From: DATAGF01 sp963834875 | GTDB lineage: Bacteria > Actinomycetota > Thermoleophilia > Miltoncostaeales > Miltoncostaeaceae | Direction of reading: 5' to 3' | Length of the DNA stretch: 64,000 nucleotides | Assembly: GCA_963834875.1 (NCBI GenBank) | Contig: CAWIDG010000033.1 | Span: forward strand, 186,001 to 250,000 | Shown here: piece by piece, positions 57,097 through 64,000 of the stretch | Layout of the letters: the number at the start of each line of letters is the position of its first letter | How positions within the stretch are numbered: the stretch's first letter is position 1 | The notes under the pieces: model-generated | Database searches by the model: none | What the model saw: the letters and a program-made list of their open reading frames with translations, nothing else | What the model was told of the DNA's origin: nothing | Program-made: the position numbers and the translations under genes

Positions 57097-57108
57097 ACCG
57101 TACACCGG
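57097..57108 (-). promoter_or_regulatory. Regulator-gene upstream motif (SARP gene)
   Basis: CCGGTGTACGGT, identical to the motif before LAL-1, 34 bp before the SARP-type start. Confidence 0.5.
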
Positions 57109-57117
57109 CTCCCCGCC

Positions 57118-57139
57118 CGGTAAACAGCCCCGTTTACCG
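57118..57139. promoter_or_regulatory. Dyad between divergent regulator and protease genes
   Basis: CGGTAAAC and GTTTACCG are perfect inverted 8-mers separated by 6 bp. The AT-rich core stands out in this GC-rich DNA. It lies next to the regulator motif and 93 bp from the subtilase start, well placed as an operator for one or both genes. Confidence 0.6.
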
Positions 57140-57232
57140 CGACGCCATCGTGCTGTCAGCGCAGGTTGGGGGCGGTGCAACCGCAGGACCCCACGGTCGG
57201 GCCCACCGATCGACTCGTCCAGGGGGTCCACC

Positions 57233-59471
57233 GTGTCACCGCCTCGTGCTCTCGTCTCCCTCATCGCCGTGGCCGCCGTCACCGCGCCCGCCGGTGTCGG
57301 CGCGGCCGCGGACGCCCCGACGGCCCCAGCGATTCCCTCCAGCGATGCGCCGGCGACGCTCGCCCCCTCGCTGGGCGCCCGCCTTGCGCGCGCGCACGGG
57401 CCGCTGCCCGTGCTGGTCACCCTTCGCGACCAGGTGCACACCGGGCGCGACGCAGGCGGGGCCGGCAACCTGATCCGCTCGCTGCGGAGCACGGCTGCGC
57501 GCAGCCAGCCGGCCCTCCTGGCGCGCTTTCCGCGCCCGGCGCGCCGGCTGTGGCTCGTGAACGCGGTCGCCCTGCGGGCCTGGCCGGCCGAGATCCGGCG
57601 ACTCGCCCACGATCCTGCCGTTGCTCGGATCGAGCCCGACCGGCGCGTGCGGCTCTTCGCGCCGACGGCAGAGGCCGACCGCGACGCCGCGGTGGGGCTC
57701 GTTGGCCGGGGCGGCTGGGGCCTGGCGGCCACGGGGGCGCCGGCGGTGTGGCGCGACTATGGGCTGGACGGGCGCGGGGTCAGGGTCGGCTCGATCGACT
57801 CCGGCGTCAACGCCGAGCATCCCGACCTGGCGGGGAAAGTCGCCGCCTGGCGCGACTTCGTCAACGGCCGGCCAGCGCCCTACGACGACCACGGCCACGG
57901 CACCCACACCATCGGCACCATGGTCGGCGGCGCCGCCGGCGGCGCGCCCATCGGGGTGGCCCCCGGGGCGCGGGTGGTGGTGGCCAAGGCGCTCGACGGC
58001 GACGGCGCCGCCACCCTCAGCACGCTCCTGGCCGCCGGCCAGTGGATCACCGATCCCGACGGCAACCCCCTCACGCACGACGCCCCGAGCGTCGTCAACG
58101 CCTCCTGGGGGAAGCCGCCGGGCCCCGGCGGCGAGGCGCTGCGGCGGCTCATCCGGCGCTGGCGCGACCTGGGGATCGTGCCGGTCTTCTCGGCGGGCAA
58201 CAGCGGGCCCGGCGGCAGCGTGGCCGCCCCGGCCGCCTACCGCGAGAGCCTGGCGGTGGGGGCCCTGGGCCCCCGCGGGCGCGTGGCCGCCTTCTCGAGC
58301 CGGGGACCCGCTCGCGCCCAGGCGGCCGGCTCGGCGCGCGCCGGCAAGGACCCGTCGGCGCTCAAGCCCGACCTGGCCGCCCCCGGGCACGGGATCGTCT
58401 CGAGCGCCCCCGGTAGAGCGTGGGCGAGCATGAGCGGCACCTCGATGGCGGCGCCCCACGTCGCCGGAGCGATCGCGCTCCTGCGCCAGGCCGACCGGGC
58501 CCTCGCTCCGGACGACATCGAGACGATCCTGCGCGAGAGCGCACGCGACGTCGCAGGCGCCGGCCCCGACCGGCGCAGCGGCGCGGGCGCCCTGGACGCC
58601 CGCGCCGCCGTCGCGGCCGTGCTCGGGCCACGGGCGCCGCGCCCGGGGCTCTCGCTGATCGCGGTGCCGCCCGCCGTGACCAACCGGGCCGCCCTCACCT
58701 TCGCGGTGGAGAGCGGCGACGCGCCGCTGGGCGTGTGGCTGGACGGCGCCCGCGTGCCGGATGTCGGGACCGGCCCCCTCCTGCGCGTGCCGGTGCGCAG
58801 GCCCGGGCGCCACGTCGTCACCTTTGCCGCACTCACCGGCGGCGGTGCCGCGGCGGACGCTCCGCGGCGGTCCTTTAGGGTGACGATCGATCGCCAGCCA
58901 CCCCGGCTGCGGGTGGTGGTTCGCCGCACCGGGTTGCTCGGGATCGATTACCGGGCCGACGCGGCCGACGCGGCCGGCGTGGTCGACCGGTCCCTGCGGA
59001 CGCGGCTCAGCGACGGCGGCAAGAGGCGAGGCGGCCCGGCGGGCCGGCACACCTTCACTGCGGCTGGGCCCTACTGGGTCGAGGCTCAGGTCGCCGACCG
59101 GGCGGGAAACGTGCGGCGCCTCCGGCGCGCCCTCTCCTGGCCGTCGGCGCTGGTGGCGCGGCGGCTGGCCTGGAACGAGGCCCTGTCCACCCTGGGGGTG
59201 GCCTTCTCGGTGGCGAGGGGCCAGCGGCGGCTCACCGGGCGCTACCGGGCCACCCCGGGGCTGGTTCGGCTCCTGGCCGCCAACTGGCAGTGGACGCCCT
59301 TCGTCGCGATCACGCAATCCCTCCGCGCGGCCTCCGCGCGGGGCCATCGGCGTCTGGAGCGACGGGCGCAGCCGGCTCTTCCTCTCGATCGAGAACGCGG
59401 GCCGGCGCTACTTCATGGAGGACAGGGACGGCCGGCTGGGGAGGGGTGTGCTCTGCCCGCCGCGGGCGTGA
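57233..59471 (+). CDS. Secreted S8-family (subtilisin-like) serine protease, one +1 frameshift
   Basis: 745 residues after removing one base near 59338. Signal peptide (ALVSLIAVAAVTAPAGVGA) and an inhibitor-like propeptide (PLPVLVTLRDQVHTG, VARIEPDRRVRLF) precede the catalytic domain. The triad is Asp in VGSIDSGVNAEHPDLAG, His in DDHGHGTHTIGTMVGG and Ser in MSGTSMAAPHVAGAIALL; oxyanion Asn in FSAGNSGPGG. About 280 C-terminal residues form Ig-like beta domains ending RSRLFLSIENAGRRYFMED. The start is GTG 57233. It is extracellular, divergent from the SARP-cyclase gene. Confidence 0.93.
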
Positions 59472-59531
59472 GTGGCTGCCGCCCGTACCCGCACCCCGCG
59501 CCCCGCGCCGCGCGACGGCGAGGGGCGCTGC

Positions 59532-60509
59532 TCAGTGACTGCGTACCGTGCTCACCACCCGGCGGATCTCGCGAGTCACCAGGCGGGGTTGGTCAAGCTG
59601 GATGTAGTGCCCGCTCTTCGTGGCGATCACGTGGCGGGCGCCAGGCACGAGCGTCGCCAGCTTGTCCTGCGAGGCCTGGAACGCCCGCTCCAGCGCCTCG
59701 ACCGGCCAGTCGGGCGGGAACCCGAACGGGTTCGGGAGCGTCCGGGAGTGGGACAGGACGACGAGCGGCATCGGGCCAAGCGGCGTGTCCGCTTGGGCCT
59801 GGCGCATCTGGGCGGCGCTGACCTCGAGGTTCAGCCGCTCGACCGCCGAGTAGCCCTCGAGCCCGGGCGGCGGGGCCGGGTCGAGCACCGCGGCCGCGTA
59901 CTGCTCGGGCGTCAGGAGCTCCTTGTAGGCGGCGGCGTAGTCCTCGTTCTGGGCGTCGATCGAGACGAGCCCGGCGACCCCTCGGGGGTGGGTGGTGGCG
60001 TAGAGGCGCACGACCATGCCGCCGAAGGAGTGGCCGGCCAGCACGTAGGGGCCCGGGACCCTGGCCGCGCGCAGCAGCCTGCGCAGATCGCCGACGATGT
60101 CGGCCGCGCTGCGCGGCATCGCGACCGGGTCGCTGCGGCTCAGCTCCTTGGGGCTCTTGTAGGTGCCCGGGCGGTCGTAGGCGCAGACGCGGGTGAATCG
60201 GGCGACCGCCGGTAGCACCGCCTGACCGGGCCCCGAGGGCGCCGTGCTCCAGATGTCGCCGCGATCGCCGGTCCCGGCCTCGAGCACGACGGTCGGGCTC
60301 CCCGCGCCGCGGCACTCCAGGTAGAGCCTGCGACCGCCGCGAATCGCGACGCGCCCGGCGAAGTCGCCCTGTGCCGCGGTGGGGGCGCCCGCCCCCGCGC
60401 CCGCCCGCCCTCGGTCCGAGGCATCGGCCTGGACGGGTGCGGCCCAGGTCAGCCCCGCGGCGAGCGCCGCCGCGAGCCACAGCCACCGAGTCGATGTGAT
60501 GGAGCGCAC
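59532..60509 (-). CDS. Secreted alpha/beta hydrolase with a serine nucleophile
   Basis: 325 residues. Signal peptide (TSTRWLWLAAALAAGLTWAA), then an alpha/beta-hydrolase fold: GSPTVVLEAGTGDRGDIWS, CAYDRPGTYKSPKE, nucleophile in GPYVLAGHSFGGMVVRLYA and catalytic His in TKSGHYIQLDQP. It is close to exported actinobacterial esterases and peptidases of the proline-iminopeptidase type; the substrate is unknown. Three GTG codons lie in a row. I chose the third (60509), best spaced from GAGGGG. Confidence 0.87.
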   Translation of the reverse strand: MRSITSTRWLWLAAALAAGLTWAAPVQADASDRGRAGAGAGAPTAAQGDFAGRVAIRGGRRLYLECRGAGSPTVVLEAGTGDRGDIWSTAPSGPGQAVLPAVARFTRVCAYDRPGTYKSPKELSRSDPVAMPRSAADIVGDLRRLLRAARVPGPYVLAGHSFGGMVVRLYATTHPRGVAGLVSIDAQNEDYAAAYKELLTPEQYAAAVLDPAPPPGLEGYSAVERLNLEVSAAQMRQAQADTPLGPMPLVVLSHSRTLPNPFGFPPDWPVEALERAFQASQDKLATLVPGARHVIATKSGHYIQLDQPRLVTREIRRVVSTVRSH

Positions 60510-60785
60510 CACCACCCCTCGTGCCCCGGCGTCCCTGCCGCGTTGCCCTGGCGGTCGGGACCGACCGTACCGCAGGTCAGGCGGAACATGCTCGCGCTTC
60601 GGGTGGGGCCGGCGATGAGCCACTCCGCCAGGTGGGAGCCGTTGTCGCCAGCGAGCGCGACCGGAGCTCGCGCTTGGACCGCATGCCGACCATGTGGGAC
60701 GATCGGCGTGGTCGCACCGCCGGGACCAAGGCGGTGCCGTCCGGAAGGAAGCGTCACGCCGTCATTTCGCCCCGAGCTCTCGAGC

Positions 60786-61952
60786 ATGGCGGACGACTAC
60801 GCGCGGCACGCGCTCTCGCAGCGCGCAGCGTTCGAGGCGACCCATCCGGCCGTGCTGGCCGCCGCGCGGCGGCTCGCGGACGAGCCGGTGCTCCGCGTGG
60901 CCGATCTCGGCGCCGCCGACGGGCTCAACTCGCACGGCCTCATCCGCGATCTCGCGAAGGAGCGCGCCGGCCGGCCGCTGATCTACGCGCTCGTCGATCT
61001 CCCGACGAACGCGTGGGGGGTCGCCGCCGGCCACCTGCGGGACGCCTTCGGTGGCGCGGCGGACGAGCGCGGGGTCGTCGTCATCCCCGCGCCGGGCGAC
61101 GCCGGCCTGGGGGCCGCCGATACGGGCACGGGCGCCCATTACGCCTCGCCGGAGGCCCACGGCGAGGCCTGCCGCCGAGCGGTCGGGCGCGACCCGGCCC
61201 CCGCCGTCGTGATCAGCCTGGCGGGCATCCCCCTCCAACAGGCGCCCTGCCTGCCGTCGGGCACCGTGCACGTCGCGGTCACCGGGACGGCGATGCACTG
61301 GGTCGCCGACGCGGCAGGCCTGGCCTCGAGCGGCTCGGTCTTCCCGGGCTACCCGGACCACGTCGACGAGGCCGAGCGGCGTGCCTGGCGCGTGGCCGCG
61401 GCGCGGCAGTGGGAGCGATTGCTCGAGATGCGCGCCATGGAGCTCGCGCCGGGCGGCCGGTTCATCGCCGCGGTCCCGGCCTCCCCCGCCCCGTGCCCGG
61501 ACAGGACGGGGGTCTACGTCGAGCTCGTCGGGGACATGAACCGGCTGCTCGCCGACTGGTGCCGCGCGGGGCGTATCGGCGCCGCCACAGTGGCCGCGGT
61601 GGTCGTTCCGGTGTGGAGTCGCACGCTCGACGAGATGCGGGCTCCCTTCGAGACGGGCGGCGGGCGCGTCGGCGGCCTCGAGCTCGAGAGCGCCGAGCTC
61701 TTCCGTCTCGACAATCCCTACCGGCATGACGACCCCGCCGTGTTCGCGCGGAGCTACGTGCAGAGCGTGACCGCATGGGGCGGGCCGCTCCTGCTCCGGG
61801 CCTTCGCGCGCGAGGGCGAGGGGCGCGGCCCCGCTCTCCTCGCCGACTTCCTCAGGGAGCTCGAGGAGCGCGTCGCCGACGCCCCCGACCGCTACCGCTG
61901 GGACTACGTCGAGGCCCTCGTCATCTGCCGGAAGGCGGACGGCGCGACCTGA
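60786..61952 (+). CDS. SABATH-family SAM-dependent carboxyl methyltransferase
   Basis: This 388-residue protein has SABATH (Methyltransf_7) landmarks: MADDYARHALSQRAAFEATH, SAM loop VADLGAADGLNS, VDLPTNAWG, the aromatic-substrate loop VAVTGTAMHWVADAAG, and ELAPGGRFIAAVPAS. SABATH enzymes, best known from plants, methylate carboxyl or ring-N groups of small molecules such as salicylate, jasmonate or xanthosine. No polyketide or peptide synthase is nearby. It is 14 bp upstream of the glutamine-synthetase-like gene, so the two are probably coexpressed. Confidence 0.82.
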   Translation: MADDYARHALSQRAAFEATHPAVLAAARRLADEPVLRVADLGAADGLNSHGLIRDLAKERAGRPLIYALVDLPTNAWGVAAGHLRDAFGGAADERGVVVIPAPGDAGLGAADTGTGAHYASPEAHGEACRRAVGRDPAPAVVISLAGIPLQQAPCLPSGTVHVAVTGTAMHWVADAAGLASSGSVFPGYPDHVDEAERRAWRVAAARQWERLLEMRAMELAPGGRFIAAVPASPAPCPDRTGVYVELVGDMNRLLADWCRAGRIGAATVAAVVVPVWSRTLDEMRAPFETGGGRVGGLELESAELFRLDNPYRHDDPAVFARSYVQSVTAWGGPLLLRAFAREGEGRGPALLADFLRELEERVADAPDRYRWDYVEALVICRKADGAT

Positions 61953-61966
61953 GAGGCTCTCCGGTC

Positions 61967-63322
61967 ATGGGAGGCGAGCGCGTCGACGACGTCGTGGCCG
62001 AGGCCGAGGCCCTGGGCGTGCGGGTGACCCGGGTCATGTGGTGCGGCAACGACGGCATCGTCCGGTCCAAAGGGGTCGCGACCGGCCGCCTGCGCGCCCG
62101 GATGGTCGCGGGCGTCGGCCTCACCCGGGCCCAGCCCGCCCAGAACTCACGCGACGAGATCGCCGACGTCCCCGGCATGGGGCCCGTGGGCGAGATGCGC
62201 CTGCACCCCGACCCCGCGACCTTCCGCCTTCTGCCCTACGCCCCTCGCACCGCCGCCATGCTGGCCGACATGGTGGATCACGCCGGGGCGCCCGAGGCCA
62301 CCTGCCCACGGCACTTCCTCAGGCGGATGGAGGCCGCGCTGGGCGCCGCAGGCCTGGCCCTGCGGGCGGGGTTCGAGAACGAGTACGTGCTGGCCCGCGC
62401 GGGGGCCGACGGGTGGGAGCCGATCGATCGCACCCCATGCTTCTCGGCCATCGGCGCCGCGGCCGCGCAGGAGCACACCGACGCCCTCCTCGAGGTCCTC
62501 GAGGGCCAGTCGATCGAGGTGGAGGGGTGCCACGCCGAGGGCGGCTGGGGCCAGAACGAGGTCGCCCTGGCGCCGCGCCCCGGCCTGCGCGCCGCCGACG
62601 AGCAGATCCTGGTGCGCGAGGCGCTGCGGGGTGTCGCGGGCCAACTCGGGCTCGTCGCATCGTTGGCCCCGAAGCCCTCTCCCGAGGCGGCCGGCAGCGG
62701 CCTCCACGTCCACCTGTCGCTCCTGGCGCCGGACGGCCGCAACGCCTTCGCCGATCCGGATGATCCGGACGGCATCTCGCAGACGGCCCGGAGCTTCATC
62801 GCCGGCCTGCTCGCCCACCTGCCCGCGCTCTGCGCGCTCACGGCCCCGAGCGCGGGCTCGTACCGGCGCCTCGTCCCCCGCGCCTGGGCCGGCGCCTGGC
62901 GCTGCTGGGGCCACGACAACCGCGAGGCCGCCGTGCGGGCCTGCTCCCCGCTCTCGGGCATGGAGGACGCGACCACGAACCTGGAGTACAAGCCGTGCGA
63001 CGCCAGCGCGAGCCCTCACCTCGCGCTCGGCGCGCTCGTGGCTGCCGGCCTCGATGGGATCGAGCGGCGCCTGGAGCCGCACGCGCCCGTGACGGTCAAC
63101 CCCGCCGGGCTGTCGGAGCGCGGGCGGGCCGAGCAGGGCATCGAGCGCCTGCCGCGGTCGCCCGGCGAGGCCCTCGACGCGCTCGAGTCCGACCCGGTGC
63201 TCGTCTCGGCGCTCGGCGAGCCGCTCGCCCGCTCGTACCTCGCCGTGCGGCGCTCCGAATGGGAGCACGACCGCGCGGCCGACGCCGCCGAGGTGTACCG
63301 CGCCGCCTTCCTGCGCTACTGA
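61967..63322 (+). CDS. Glutamine-synthetase-like ligase (GlnA3/PuuA type)
   Basis: This 451-residue protein has the GS fold: beta-grasp N-terminus (VTRVMWCGNDGIVRSKGV), metal-binding Glu in RAGFENEYVLA, VEGCHAEGGWGQNEVALAPR, the ATP/metal segment GSGLHVHLSLL, and the substrate loop SYRRLVPRAWAGAW followed by NREAAVRACSP. The adenylylation loop typical of GlnA is absent. The family adds amines to glutamate or related carboxylic acids with ATP (gamma-glutamylpolyamine or gamma-glutamylanilide synthetases). Together with the SABATH gene it suggests modification of a small carboxylic acid. Confidence 0.88.
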   Translation: MGGERVDDVVAEAEALGVRVTRVMWCGNDGIVRSKGVATGRLRARMVAGVGLTRAQPAQNSRDEIADVPGMGPVGEMRLHPDPATFRLLPYAPRTAAMLADMVDHAGAPEATCPRHFLRRMEAALGAAGLALRAGFENEYVLARAGADGWEPIDRTPCFSAIGAAAAQEHTDALLEVLEGQSIEVEGCHAEGGWGQNEVALAPRPGLRAADEQILVREALRGVAGQLGLVASLAPKPSPEAAGSGLHVHLSLLAPDGRNAFADPDDPDGISQTARSFIAGLLAHLPALCALTAPSAGSYRRLVPRAWAGAWRCWGHDNREAAVRACSPLSGMEDATTNLEYKPCDASASPHLALGALVAAGLDGIERRLEPHAPVTVNPAGLSERGRAEQGIERLPRSPGEALDALESDPVLVSALGEPLARSYLAVRRSEWEHDRAADAAEVYRAAFLRY

Positions 63323-63340
63323 GCCGCCGGCGCGGACGCG

Positions 63341-64000
63341 ATGACGGGCGCGCCCGAGGCGGCGGTTCGCGAGCAGGCCGACCGGCTCGCCGCGGCGTGG
63401 TCGGGCGCGGAGGCGCCGGCGTCATGGGCGCTGACGGCGGCGCTGTTCTCGACGCTGCGCGACGATCCCGAGCTCCTTGCGCTGGCGGCCCGGATCGACG
63501 CCGATCGCCTGCCGGCGCTGCTGTTCGCCGCCGCCACGATGGCGCTCGTGGCGCGCGAGCGCCCCCAGCCGCTCTCGCGCGCCGTGCCGGCCCCGGGCGA
63601 CCGGCGGCAGCCCCCGCTGCCGCAGGACTTCGCCGCCGAGCTCCGGGCCTTCTGCCTCGGCCACGGCGACGAGCTGCTGGCCCTGGCCGCCGCCCACCGC
63701 TACCAGATGAGCGAGCCCGCGCGCTGCGCGCAGCTCCTGCCCGCGGTCGCGGCGGTCGCCGCCGACGCCGGGCGCCCCCTGGCCCTCGTCAACGTCGGCA
63801 CGGGGGCGGGCTTCGCCCTCCACCTGGACGCCTATCGCTACCGCTATCGCCGGCGCGGCCGCGAGGCGCTCGGCGTCGGCCCGCCCGACGCCCCGGTGAC
63901 CCTGAGCACCGAGCTGCGGGGATCGCGCAGGCCACCGCTGCCCGCAGGGCCGGTGCCGGTCGCCGCCCGCATCGGAATCGACACCGAGCCGCTGGACGTC
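63341..64000 (+). CDS. DUF2332-family protein, 3' end beyond the window
   Basis: 220 residues are visible from the ATG at 63341. They contain LLALAARIDADRLPALLFAA, then FCLGHGDELLALAAAHRYQM, LVNVGTGAGFALHLDAYRYR and RYRRRGREALG. This matches DUF2332, uncharacterised proteins with a possible methyltransferase-like fold. It starts 18 bp after the GS-like stop and is probably in the same operon. Confidence 0.85.
   Translation, partial: MTGAPEAAVREQADRLAAAWSGAEAPASWALTAALFSTLRDDPELLALAARIDADRLPALLFAAATMALVARERPQPLSRAVPAPGDRRQPPLPQDFAAELRAFCLGHGDELLALAAAHRYQMSEPARCAQLLPAVAAVAADAGRPLALVNVGTGAGFALHLDAYRYRYRRRGREALGVGPPDAPVTLSTELRGSRRPPLPAGPVPVAARIGIDTEPLDV

Overview
The window is very GC-rich (about 70-75 % by eye) and looks like an actinobacterium, probably Thermoleophilia/Solirubrobacterales-like. 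This is an inference from the cell-wall kinase cluster, a DUF4446 protein, an exported protein with DAVRSSEI-type decapeptide repeats, and many large AAA-LuxR (LAL) regulators. Single-base frameshifts, mostly +1, interrupt many otherwise intact genes. Codon usage stays good on both sides, so most are more likely sequencing errors than decay.

Region 1 (1-11.1 kb) is core genome. A minus-strand, mostly overlapping operon runs kinase, fhaA, fhaB, pstP phosphatase, rodA/ftsW, pbpA and controls growth and septal peptidoglycan synthesis. It is followed by tRNA-Leu(CAG), a membrane protein, DUF4446/prephenate dehydratase, an HNH protein, a SpoIIAA-like protein and tRNA-Arg(CCT).

Region 2 (11.1-40.7 kb) is a genomic island in the 3' end of tRNA-Arg(CCT). 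A 44-bp copy of the tRNA 3' end (40631-40674) closes it, next to a tyrosine integrase, an excisionase-like protein and a decayed MobF relaxase. Cargo is redox and detoxification: NDH-2, two Fno-like dinucleotide-binding proteins, two LLM flavin/F420 oxidoreductases, SDR, pirin, isochorismatase-like hydrolase, alpha/beta hydrolase, SnoaL-like, LUD and DsbA-like proteins, and an MMPL transporter. Three close LAL paralogues and a fragment of a fourth are interspersed. Eight transcription units share one promoter design: GACTGGCCACT upstream, then GGATGCGAG, exactly 16 bp, then a GACACTC-like -10. The island therefore looks like a self-contained regulon.

Region 3 (40.7-50.4 kb) holds three short cassettes between further copies of the tRNA-Arg 3' end (45776, 47004, 50351): LAL regulator plus aldehyde dehydrogenase (5.1 kb); one exported repeat protein (1.2 kb); a two-component system plus small membrane protein (3.3 kb). 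None has its own integrase. Together with the island they form a tRNA-anchored cassette array, the most unusual feature here.

Region 4 (50.4-64 kb) has small secreted and SnoaL-like proteins, a giant SARP-cyclase-AAA-TPR regulator divergent from a secreted subtilase, a secreted alpha/beta hydrolase, a SABATH-type methyltransferase next to a glutamine-synthetase-like ligase, and a truncated DUF2332 gene.
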